Shown in pieces: positions 52,203-62,240 of a DNA stretch of 64,000 nucleotides. Numbering within the stretch: the stretch's first letter is position 1; each line of letters starts with the position of its first letter. The translations under genes and the position numbers were made by a program. Source of the stretch: Allacma fusca (Eukaryota > Arthropoda > Collembola > Symphypleona > Sminthuridae); NCBI GenBank assembly GCA_947179485.1, contig OX359248.1, positions 49,238,386 to 49,302,385 of the forward strand, read 5' to 3'. A model generated the notes under the pieces. It had not been told where the DNA came from, made no database searches, and saw nothing but the letters and a program-made list of their open reading frames with translations.

Positions 52203-52975
52203 AGACGAAGGAGCAACCACTTTCACTTGAAGGAATGCTCTGAATTATTGCAACTCCACAAGCTCCCCTGCCTCAAGCATTCTATGATGACAGCTGAAGA
52301 CGTGGAAGGAGAAGAAAAAAGAGGGAGAAAGCGTACTCTCTGTCAGTAGTAGTGCACAGACGTATGATTATAGGTATACCCAATCTGTCTACACAGACAC
52401 ACTCTAAGGAAGGAAATGAAGGAGTCGGAGTCAACTAGGGAGAAAAAAAGTTGAGTTTTACTCCCAAAGTCGATCGATAATTCAGGAATTGCAGAAGAGA
52501 CATCGACATCCCATATTTTCCCTACAGTTCTCAACAGTCGTCTCGGGTTACATAGGGACTTCTGGGAGGGGTACTGCAGACTCTTGTGTATGTCAGGGAT
52601 TGTGCTGGTAGATTTACATGGGGCTAGTACATATACATACATGATTGTACGTAGTATATCATTTATATCCTTACCACGATATAAGTCACTATACAAGTCA
52701 CAGTTGAAGGAGGCTACCGGAGTTTTAATCCTGATTCGGGTAGAAGAGTCGTCGTCTTCCTTTTTTGTCGGGAAAAACTTAAGTATGAGTAAGTACGACT
52801 GTGGGCATGCAGGGTCTCATGCATTTGTATAAGTAGATATGTAGGTACAATGTATCTGTAGGTATATGTACATATGTCCTATAGATTGTAGACCAAAACT
52901 ACAAGTTCCTTCGGTTTCTGTAATACATGGAGGAAAAAGTTGCTGGATTTTTTTTTTGTTCTCTGACTACTATAT

Positions 52976-52994
52976 ACACACACACACACACACA
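52976..52994. repeat. AC microsatellite
   Basis: Perfect AC run of about 9 units. Confidence 0.95.
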
Positions 52995-54518
52995 AATAGT
53001 TTCCTCCATCCAGCTCTCGCTTAATCAAAGTTTCCTCGTCTCTTCCACTTTTTATTTGATTTGAATTCCGTCGTTTGATCTCTCAGCCATGGCATTACGA
53101 TTACGAGACGAGAGTCTTCCTCATCAACTTTAACCATGTCCCTCCTATATACTTAGCGTTGTTGGAGGGGAAAAAAAGCAAATCCCAATTCGCGTGGCGG
53201 GACATAACTTGTGTATACCCTCTGGGTTTATAATAAGGTTCTCTGTAGTAGAGCAGTTGTTTAAGCATGCAAGTAAATAGATGTGACAGAGTGCAATGCA
53301 ATGTACCTATATGTACATACATGTACACGCAGAGAGTATGTACTTATATTTGTCCATGTGCCTGCATTTCAACGTGGATTTTGGTATGCAAAGCGGAAGT
53401 AGACGGCGAGGATGGAGATGGAACAAAAGTCTATAGAGAATTTGTATTTTACAAAAAAAAAATTGTATCCGTGACACATATATAAGAGCTTTTATATGGA
53501 AGGTGGAAAAGAGCTCAAATTAAGTACCAACATTAAGTACTCCGCCAACCATGACGGCACTACTTTTTATTCATCTCACAATTACAGCCCACTCTTTTCT
53601 CTGTATACTTATATTTAGCTACTTTCACCCCGAAAGCTCCAGTCAGCAATGAGCTCCTCTTTTTTACATTACTTCATTGCAAATCTCGTTCAGTCCACTT
53701 GCTCCAGTCTTACAAATGAATCTGATTTCCATTTGTATCCTCTTTTATTCAATTTCCCCCTAAACCCTTTAGTATATGTAATCATACGAAATGTATACAT
53801 ATTTAGAGGCGTATGCATATACAGATTTATGGATCGTATGTTTTTATTTATGAGCATTTTTTTTTACTTGCGTGAATTCCGGTTGCAATTTTTTTTGTGG
53901 TAGCTTAATTTGTAAAACAGGAGCATCCTTTGATGCAATTTTGACCACGTAGTCCTACAAATGCTTTACGTTTCTGTGCAGCAGTAATAATAATTATTAT
54001 TGTTAGTATCAACAGATACTTGGCTACACAAAACTAACATGTTTTTAGATACCTGTTGTCGTAATTACATATTCAGAGCATGTGCTATTGAAATGAGAAA
54101 AATTAACATTGGGGCAAAAGGAACTGTTCCCAAATACTTTCCCACTTGAAGAGAAACGCTTAAAATAATTGAACAAATTCCCATTTACCACAATGTTGAT
54201 TTTGCTTCTTGTGCTGGCATATGTAATTACTTGTGATTATAAGTGCGTACAATTTTGTTGGAATCAGAGACGCTCATAGAGAGAGTCTTCAGTGTTTGCA
54301 GTGGTTAAGCCTCCGTGAGACAGTTTGCTTTAATGTGAACGTTAGTCATAATTCAGTTATGTCATAGTGGTTTAAGGTATTTAGAGTTGAGATCACTAAG
54401 AGTAAGTGTACGGGAGGCTTGCCGATAATCTCAACATTCATGGGGTAATGCTGGTAGCATTGGTGCTAGAGTTGAAGATTTGCTCGAGTTTCTGGAGTAG
54501 TACTTTGTTCTATTCATG

Positions 54519-54699
54519 CAAAGTGCACTCTCTTTATCAGAGCACACCAAAATGGAGCAAATAATTGACTCTCATGACGACATGCTGTTTTAAAGAGAAA
54601 AATTAACATTGAGGTAAATATAAGAATGTGTCAAAATGATTTTGCCTCCTGTGTAGACAGTGCTCCTATAAGTTGGCTTCGTATAGCGAGAGTACACTG
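54519..54699. mobile_element. MITE copy nearest to the SMG5 gene
   Basis: About 181 bp. The left end is CAAAGTGCACTCTCTTTATC, then AGAGCACACC. The right end, read inward from TA at 54700-54701, is CAGTGTACTCTCGCTATACG. The interior contains AAAGAGAAAAATTAACATTG, repeated with few changes at about 54095-54115 in unclassified sequence. It is the last copy I can see before the SMG5 3' end. Confidence 0.6.
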
Positions 54700-57007
54700 T
54701 AAAGAGAATGCAGAAGGACAGTCGGTGGGAATTGAAGACGTTGGAAAGGGTACTGAAGAAAAAGCAAGTAATGAGCCTTGACGGTTGGCCGACACGCCTT
54801 CATGAGCACAAAAACGACATTCGTATTTGAGGGGAAAAACTCTTGTGGGAGAGTTGTTCCTATATAGGAAGTCAGCACTTAATCAAAGAGGGATGGAGAA
54901 AGCGCGTGTCGTATCGTCCTTGTCGTCCAATTGTCTCCATTCGGGAAAAATCTAAGTTCATCCGTGACACATTTTTTCCTCGGATTTTATCTCCACTTTC
55001 ACTGCTCAGTTGCCCGTTTGATCAATTTTCCCTTCATTGCGCCAGGCAGGCGGTTCTTTCCCCTGTGGACTCAATATATGTATTTATCCGACAAAATACA
55101 CAGGGATAAGTCTGAACTCACCCGACCTCATCGTTTATTAAATAATTCAATATGCCCCGTAATAAAGCCAATATATCATACGTACTTCCCTGTGCGGTAC
55201 TCCATTATAGTTGTATTTCTAATGTTTTATTTTAATTTTCATACTAGTATTCATTGATTTTTTGTATTAGGAAATAGTAATTTAATGATATTAACGTAAA
55301 TTTGCAGGAAGTAAAAGCAGTAAGCTAGGAGTTGGAACGCAGCATGTGAAAAATAATTTAAAATGTGTAAAATTGTGATACCAATAATAATAGCTCTCCC
55401 TAAACTCAAAAGTCATGCAAGGTAAAATTTATTTAAATCAGAACATCGTTATAGGTAAGTATGTAATTATGTATGTAGTGGTTACAGATTACAGTTATCT
55501 ATTGCACTCTTTACAAGTAAGAAGTTTGCAATTTACAGTAGCATATTTGAATGTTGCTACGAATGGAGAGCTATGATTTTTGTCTAGGCTTTAAATGGGT
55601 TACGGAAACCAATATTATCCAAATTCCTTAAAATTTTACTAATTAATTCACCATTAATTATTAAGGATTAATTACTTTAATTATTACAGATAGGTGTTTA
55701 ACCCTTTTAGTTGTTTTCCACAATTCAAGGTAACTCAACTGTTAATTGTCTGAGACGTAATCTTTTGTATAGCTCGGCGTCTGTTCTGGCCTACATTTAC
55801 AAATCCGGATCTATCTTTCTCTCAATATAGTAACTTATCTTTTAAACGGGTCAGACCTCGTTGGCATTATTATTCCTACAGAAACTTCAACTTCCGTCCT
55901 TACAGAACATTTTGGATAATACATATCGCTTCATCAATCCTGGATTTATTCATTAAATCACGCAATTAAATACCATGACCACAAATCCCTGGCGCCTGAA
56001 ATCTTCCCGCCTTTATGCTGCAAAATACTTTTACATTACCAACTTAACTTCACGGAACTACGGATTTAGTTATTTGAATCAAAGACAACATTAATTTGAT
56101 TGTACGAGAGGAAATCTAAAAATATTAATAATGTGAAAGCAAATAAATCATTTTTGGAGCTTCATTTCCCAACAAATTTTAGCCTTTTGTTTGAATTCAT
56201 GTAAACCAATACTTACTGCAGTCGGAATCAGATGTGAAAACCACTCACAAATTTCCCTGTTACGTACAGATCAACAGAATGTAATACAGTTAGCTTCTTG
56301 GAGATAGCACACAATTTTTGACATTAACAAGATTGAAAGAAAAGCTTGGTGTTGTATTTTAATCTGAATAAATGGATAACCAGGATGTTGCTGACACCGC
56401 AGCTTGAACAGTAACTATTGGATTTTAGGCCATTAAAAAGACTTAGATAGTGAGTATAAGTGTATACAATCCAATGACCATTTTGTTGAGTTTGCAGCTT
56501 TTTTTTCATTTTCTCTCATGTTTTAAGGATAGTTGCTAAAATGAACTTGGAAATGGTAATGATTAAAATAATTGCTTCTAACAAGACAAAAGGGTTGACA
56601 ATGCATAGACCGAATAATTTTTGAATAGAAATTTGTGGTTTTTAAAATACAATTGATACATAATAATACAACTAAACGTACCTAATTACTTTAAGTCACA
56701 CAATCGACCTGAGGTAATCGTGTATATAGTTTTGATAGTTAAAAAGTTGTTGTTCCTGGAACAGAAGACCGAGAAGGATGTACAACTTTGCAGTTTAGCA
56801 ATAATTGTTTTCAAAAAGAAACAGATGTTGCCGATATGTGGCAAATATTCGAGAATTGTCTCAAAATAACATTTTACGACAGTCATTTAATCTTCCAAAT
56901 ATGATAAACACAATCTGGTAGATATGACCTGAACTTTTGAACAGAGTCGCAAATTAATTTCTATTATTTTGAGCAAGGATACCCTAGATTTGAACCTCAC
57001 TCAAAAA

Positions 57008-57013
57008 TTTATT
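57008..57013 (-). terminator. Candidate poly(A) signal AATAAA for SMG5
   Basis: The plus strand reads TTTATT, which is AATAAA on the gene strand, 487 bp past the TAG stop. I saw no other AATAAA between 57014 and 57499, so the 3' UTR would be roughly 500 bases. The cleavage site is not determinable by eye. Confidence 0.5.
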
Positions 57014-57499
57014 TTTGGAAGAAGTTGAGAATAACCATGATGGTCACAGCTATATCGCTATTTGTATGGATGAGAAGCATCCATACGGACCTGGCTTATC
57101 ATGTAGTTATTTCAACTCTCCTAATGTATTATACGTTTCCTGGCTTTTCTATAATAAGGATGTTATCTTATTTGCTTGTAGCTGTTATATATCTTTGATT
57201 TTGTTGGATTCATGGATGTTCTCTGAATTTTGACTGAATTTACCTCCTCTGCAATTTTTTTGCACCTGTCATCATCATCATCACATTAGCACAGAGTAGG
57301 AGGATATTGTGGTTGTTGTTGTTTGAAGCATTTTGAACAGGAAAATGCCGTTTTGGTTGTCTATCAAAGATAGAGATTTGCGCAGGAAACTTGGTTCCCA
57401 ATTTACACGTAATATACGAGTGTGTAGGAAACTCTTTGCAGAATTAACGCATCCCGTCAGTAGTATTGTTTTATACCGCCAGATTATTATCTTCATTTT

Positions 57500-58484
57500 C
57501 TAGCCATTACTTTTGGAACCTTTCCACTTCCTTCGTCCATGGTTAGGCGGATAAGATGTTACAACGTCCACAAAAGTTCCTTTATAAAGCACATTAATAA
57601 CCATTCGAATTACGCGTCAAGCAAGATAAGACTGAAAAACAATTCAAAGATCATGAACAAATAGCTAGGCAAGGACAGAAAAAACTAGGTACATACCAAC
57701 CAACCGAGCCAACGAAATTGGATTGAATTCTTTCCCAGAATTCGGCGAAAGCATGCCTCTGTATCCAGACAAACAGATGACTCTGAATTTATCTCGCATG
57801 TCTCCAAAAAACGTTCTTGAAGAAGGTTTTTCATCCCGGTAGTGACCCAGTAAATACTTGCAAGTTTCCATCATTATAAAAAATTCCCTGTAAATTTTGT
57901 TTACAAAACATTTTTATAGTTCAAGCCAGTAGTTTGAAAAACATCAGAATGTTACAAAAAATTTTAGTTTAAATATTTGAGGTAATCAGAAATATTTTAA
58001 ATTAATTTGGGCCTGTAATAGATTTTACAATGCAACCACAACATAATACTACTCACGTAGTTTCAGCATCTGTACTCTTTGGGTAGTCACAATCAATTGG
58101 CATCTTCTCATGATCGCGCAAACATCGGACTCCACGATGACCATCAGCAGCGCAACGTTTTAGCCATTCAGAAGCAATCCGAGCTTCTTCTGAACCGTCG
58201 TCTTTTGTAGTTTTCAAATCATCAATAGCTTTCCAAACTTAAATTAAAATTTTAATATAAACGAAAATTAATCCACATAAAACCGCGTCATGATTTCCAA
58301 AATTGTATGACAAATATTTAGTGACGTGGAGGACCGTGTTAATAACTGATACATTGAATGGTAAAAACTAACCAGGTCGTGGCAAAACAACCACAAATCG
58401 CCTCTTATTGGCCATTTTTTGAACATTTTTCAAGTTGTACAGCACAGCTGGGAGATCCACAACAATGAAAACAATGCTTTCAGA
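57500..58484 (-). other. SMG5: SMG5 C-terminal PIN domain (exons 10-13)
   Basis: From residue about 869 the protein reads as a PIN fold: beta strand SIVFIVVD, helix LPAVLYNLKNVQKMANK, strand RRFVVVLPRP, helix VWKAIDDLKTT, helix EEARIASEWLKRC, strand HRGVRCL, helix EFFIMMETCKYLL, then strand RVICLSGY. Asp878 in VVDLPAVL sits where PIN nucleases have their first catalytic aspartate. At the places where I would expect the other acidic residues of active SMG6 I see no clear equivalents. This agrees with SMG5 having a catalytically inactive PIN. The last 25 residues (TFVDVVTSYPPNHGRRKWKG...) are basic and weakly conserved. Confidence 0.85.
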
Positions 58485-61400
58485 GTTCTTGCTTCGATCA
58501 GCTCCGTGCCCTTGGTTTCTTCTTCCCCCTCTCCGACGTCTTTCTCGACCTTGACCACGTTCACCCTTTTCTCGATCACGACCCTTCCCACGTCTGGGAC
58601 GACCATCTGGATTTCCTCCAGCACGATAGGCTTTTGTCAGAGCGTCGATTCCCTGGAAGGAAATATTGATTGACATAAAAAATAAAATAACACAACGAGA
58701 AATTTGCAAAAATGTTAAATAAGTATACAAATAATGCTTACAGGATCAAGATCCATCAAACTTCGAATCTTTTTTTCACGTTCTCGACGTCTCTCATTTT
58801 TCGGAGATTCGTACCTAAATTCCTGTTTAGTTTCATCGAAGTCCATAGAAAATGATTTTGTCTCCAACAACCAATATCCAAACAAGATAATGCGACCCAT
58901 ACGAGTAACCAACTGGAGTAAAAAAGACAACCAAACCAATTTTGTTAAAACAACCAACAAAATTTACTAAATACACAGTAAAAATATAAGACAGCTCACC
59001 AGTTCATTGTCATTCAAGTTCACGCCTGATTTTAAATCCGATACACATGTTCCATAACGAGGCAATCCAAGCATTGACCTATCTTCTGGAAGCTGCCCAC
59101 GGAAAAGTTTATCGGTTTTCAAGTCCGCTCGTCCCAAGGCTTTCCAGTCATTCTTTACATTGCACCCGATATCATCCAGTCTCTTGGACCAATTCTGTGA
59201 TCCCAGCAAGTTAAACATGCTGCACATTCCTACAACGTAATCCTTCCCACAATTAGCAGCAAAGGCATCCTTTATTTCGGGTGACACCTGAAGCCACCTT
59301 ACGAATGGCAATACAGCAACCAATAAAGGCTCTAACTGCGATCGGCATTTCTTCAATTCATCCAATCCAATAACAAATTTTTCAGGCACTGCATTCCCAT
59401 TGGCGTTTTGATTTTCACTATCAATGTCGCATTCCCCAACCCCATTGGAACAATTTGATTGAGTTGAAGTTTTTCCCGAGGCAAATTCTAACTTAGGAGG
59501 ATCTCCTGCGTACACAGTCTTGGAAATAATAGCTGGACCAGAATTTCCACTTGTGTCTGAACGACTATTGGACGATGAAGAGGAGCCAAAAGCCCTGCTA
59601 CTTTCACGATTCTTCACTACGACGTGCCTGCCGGACTGAATTTCTTCGTCTTCATTCTCAACCTCAGATTCCGAATAGTTTGAGTCCGAATCGGACGACC
59701 AGCCATAATCACTATCCGCGGAGTCATCCCCATCATTATTGGAGCCTACAAAACTACCGTCAGAAAGTTCTTGATCTGACTCGTCGGAGCTGCTGGTGGG
59801 AATCATATTCTTGAACACGCGGCGACGTCGTCTCAATGCAAGAACATTTTTCTTTTTCTTTTCTTGTTTCTCTTGCACTTCTCCATCTGCTTCCTCAGTA
59901 ATACTAGTTTTCTCAATTTTTTCACTGCTACTATTAGTATCCTGAGAATTTTGAATATTCAAAGCAGCTACTTCACAGCTAATTTCCAAAATATTAGGAT
60001 TTTCATTTTCATTCTCTTTTACATCGGTCGTCAATTCGTTGTTTTCTTCTTTAGTAGGAGCTGGACTCGGTGATTCAGATGGAGATGGTGAGGCCGATTG
60101 AGCTTCAATCCGCTCAAGATGAGAGTGCTGCTCAAGTATTAATCCTAGTTGAGTAAGAAGCTGAGAGAACATCGCAGTAGCAAAGGCAACAGCTAGTGAG
60201 ATATTTGGAGAATCTAAACAGTCAATAAACAATTATTATTAAAACTTGCAGCATATTACTAATCAGGGGGGTTTAAATTTTGAGAAGTATTATTTGCTCA
60301 CTCTGCGCTTGCAACTGCCAAAACGTTAGTACGCAAATTGACGATATCCGAAAAAGAAATCTTTCGTCCAGATCTGGATCGTAGGTTGCCAAGCGTTCTT
60401 GGAAATTCAATATTAAATCCGCGATGCCCTATTAAGACAATAACGAGGTTACAACGGTTTTTATCACGCGATATTATGAAAAGTTCGAATTTAAACACGA
60501 TGAAATCACACGTTTCCAAAGTACAGAAGGAGAAAATTCTATACCTTTCCAAAGTTTGTAATGTTGACATTTTCATACAAGAAATGATGTATCTGTGTAA
60601 GAAAACTGTTACAGAAAACCTCTATCGGCTTGGATTCATGAGTTCCTGGCAACGTGGCAAACTGTACCAAGCAATTGCTCAAATGATGCTGTAGATTAGA
60701 CGGAGCTCCTTCGTAGGCGATGGTAGATAACATACTGTGTAATTTGAAAAATCAATTTAACAATAATGAAGTAAATGCCTGAAAATCAACTTCCAGTGAA
60801 AGCAGCAAACTCAAGACTAAATAAACAACAACTTCACGCAGTTATCGATCCCAGTTTTCATGTGAATTGTACCTGTGTAGCATGTAATAAGTGGTATCGA
60901 TTCCTCCATTCAATTTGACACTCAAATTACCGATTTGGTTCGTTGCAAGTCCAGCATCCGGGTATAGAACGAAAGCCTGTTTTTCGAAAAAAAAAGTCAA
61001 ACTCCTCCTTCGTGTCTATTGATATATGTTTATGACATTAACACACTCAATTAACATTCGATGTGATGTTACCTGTGAATAGTAATCTTTGGCTCTATTG
61101 AAGTAACTTCCAGCCTGATCTCGATCTCTTTTACTGTAAATATCGGTCAGGTAACGATACAAGTCTCCAATGTTAATACAAATTATGTAGAGCAAGTCAT
61201 TCAGCCATTTGGGTGGTTCACCTGCACTCAAAAACCAATCAAATTTAGAACTTGCAGAAAACCTTGAATTCAACTTCCATATAATCTCGAGTCTCACTTA
61301 ATGAACTGTCATCCTCGTCTTCCCGCTGTAGCGTTGGTTCATCGGCTAGAATATTACTGATTCCATTAGGGCTAAATGGAAACTTGGCTTTCTTGAATTC

Positions 61401-62014
61401 CGGTATCTCTTCCAACTTCATGAGTACCACATTCAGATGACCGATTCCGTGGAAAAGATGCTGAGTAATGTATGCAATTGACAACGCATCCCAGTCACGA
61501 TCCTAAAACCGAAACCCATGGCATTAATAAGTACTATCATTATACAGTTCTATCGTTATAATAATTTCGAAATAAAATTACGATTCTATGATTCCACGGC
61601 GACTCGTTTAACTAAGTATACACTCACCTTTACAAGGCGACGAGCCCGACATATTACATCGTAGTATGCGTGTCGCCAAAGCTTTTCTCGCACAACTCGA
61701 CCATAAAATTGAGGCGAGCCGCATAAGAGTGTCTCACACGCCTCTCGAAACTTGTAGCGCATTGCAAGGATTTCGGAAGCAAATAAATCTGATATCATGT
61801 GACATTTTGAGCTAGAAGCGTCAATTTGGCGACCTAATTCAGACAACTCTCTATAAAAAAAACAACAATTAACTCAAGAGTAAATTACTAGGCACAGAAC
61901 AACCCCTACTCAGCAATCGTCTAATAAGCACCTGATTACAGAAAATAAAACATTTACTTACTTATAAATCAGCTTGTAGTTTTCCCCAACATTTTGGGAC
62001 TCAATTTCCGCCAT
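57500..62014 (-). CDS. SMG5: SMG5 (EST1-like protein B), nonsense-mediated mRNA decay factor, 13 coding exons
   Basis: In this family SMG5 pairs with SMG7, binds phosphorylated UPF1 and promotes UPF1 dephosphorylation and decay of transcripts with premature stops. Exons read on the minus strand: 62014-61962, 61850-61628, 61502-61298, 61221-61073, 60976-60873, 60734-60545, 60428-60302, 60213-59000, 58912-58742, 58652-58373, 58237-58057, 57887-57697, 57579-57500. All 12 introns are GT..AG and phases agree throughout, giving 1055 residues plus a TAG stop; human SMG5 is about 1016. The start ATG at 62014 opens MAEIESQNVG. Matches to the family remembered from human SMG5 include AYITQHLFHGIGHLN (residues ~101-115), INIGDLYRY in exon 4, LATNQIGNL in exon 5, SPNISLAVAFA entering exon 8, the RRRRR patch followed by SSDESD, and RRFVVVLPRP in the PIN domain. 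The exact donor of exon 3 and the last exon are the least certain parts. No other gene is visible nearby. Confidence 0.93.
58518..58604 (-). other. SMG5: Arg/Gly-rich segment immediately before the SMG5 PIN domain
   Basis: Exon 10 encodes, at residues about 829-857, a run rich in RG, RGG and RERRRR with almost no hydrophobic residue. In human SMG5 the corresponding position is, as I recall it, a Leu/Gln-rich helical coiled-coil-like stretch. The segment directly follows a charged helix in exon 9 (NERRREREKKIRSLM) that does match the family. RG-rich segments commonly bind RNA or are arginine-methylated; that role here is inferred. Confidence 0.7.
59525..60112 (-). other. SMG5: SMG5 disordered acidic/serine-rich linker inside the 1.2-kb exon 8
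   Basis: Residues about 385-580 are low complexity: a Ser/Pro stretch (SASPSPSESPSPAP), Glu/Asn-rich sequence, a basic block KKKK then RRRRR (residues ~479-483), and then a long Asp/Ser/Glu segment to about residue 542. Human SMG5 has the same order, a basic RRRR patch followed by an acidic serine-rich stretch, which supports orthology. The basic block could act as a nuclear localisation signal; that is inference. Many SD/SE pairs look like casein-kinase-2 type sites. Confidence 0.75.
60113..62014 (-). other. SMG5: SMG5 N-terminal 14-3-3-like / TPR helical region (exons 1-7 and start of exon 8)
   Basis: Residues about 1-385 make the alpha-helical part that, in SMG5/6/7 proteins, folds as a 14-3-3-like phosphopeptide-binding domain followed by helical hairpins and mediates SMG7 pairing. 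Helical stretches with family spacing are readable: KLRELC-like KFREACETLL in exon 2, WRHAYYDVI at its end, LNDLLYIICINIGDLYRYL in exon 4, then NQIGNL and YYMLHS across exons 5-6, and FLFRISSICVLTFWQL in exon 7. The exon 7 reading frame is the one giving this helical peptide; another open frame over the same bases does not fit the phase on either side. I did not verify the phosphoserine-contacting residues individually. Confidence 0.8.
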
Positions 62015-62238
62015 TTCAAAGAAGTTTCAACAGGTATCCTGACAGATTTTACCTTTGAACTCAAATCAAAGTGATACTAAATACACCTCTTCTCTTCTAA
62101 CTTTTACCAAACTGTAGCAAGTGCTTAGGATCTCATTCATAATGAGATACATGAAATGATCCCCCACGAATGGGTGACGAATGATTATCAAAATATCTGG
62201 TCCACTAGTTGCTTGATCAAGACGGCAAAAATGCTCAT
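62015..62238 (-). promoter_or_regulatory. Candidate SMG5 5' UTR exon with two upstream ORFs
   Basis: On the minus strand a strong 3' splice site (pyrimidine tract TTTTCTTTTTTCAG, AG at 62240-62239) lies 224 bp upstream of the SMG5 ATG, so a 5' UTR exon may begin at 62238. Inside it are uORF1, 62238-62188, 16 codons (MSIFAVLIKQ...) beginning exactly at the splice junction, and uORF2, 62152-62066, 28 codons (MYLIMNEILS...). Both stop before the main ATG. Possible donors for an upstream non-coding exon are GTATTG near 63238 and GTAAGT near 63645, both weakly supported. A trans-spliced leader acceptor is an alternative reading. Confidence 0.45.
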
Positions 62239-62240
62239 CT

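Larger units (their letters stand above)
47191..57007. other. Non-coding block E, up to the SMG5 3' end
   Basis: The left part still carries microsatellites and a C8A8 junction at 49553-49568. Beyond about 54.7 kb the sequence changes character: GA/CT tracts, G/C runs and MITE ends become rare and plain AT-rich sequence dominates. No exon was recognised on either strand. Confidence 0.55.

Noticed and set aside
57281-57496. Extra SMG5 exon downstream (NSAKSFLHTRIL...)
   Set aside because: Exon 13 ends at an in-phase TAG at 57500, with a good phase match to exon 12. This frame shows no SMG5 similarity and is more likely 3' UTR.
60302-60428. Alternative exon 7 frame reading GHRGFNIEFPRT...
   Set aside because: It is open but out of phase with exons 6 and 8. 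The chosen frame joins both in phase and gives the expected hydrophobic helix.
61263-61297. Exon 3 extended to the donor at 61262
   Set aside because: That donor gives phase 0 and a premature stop in the following exon. The GTGAGA donor at 61297 joins in phase to the acceptor at 61222 and restores the conserved sequence.
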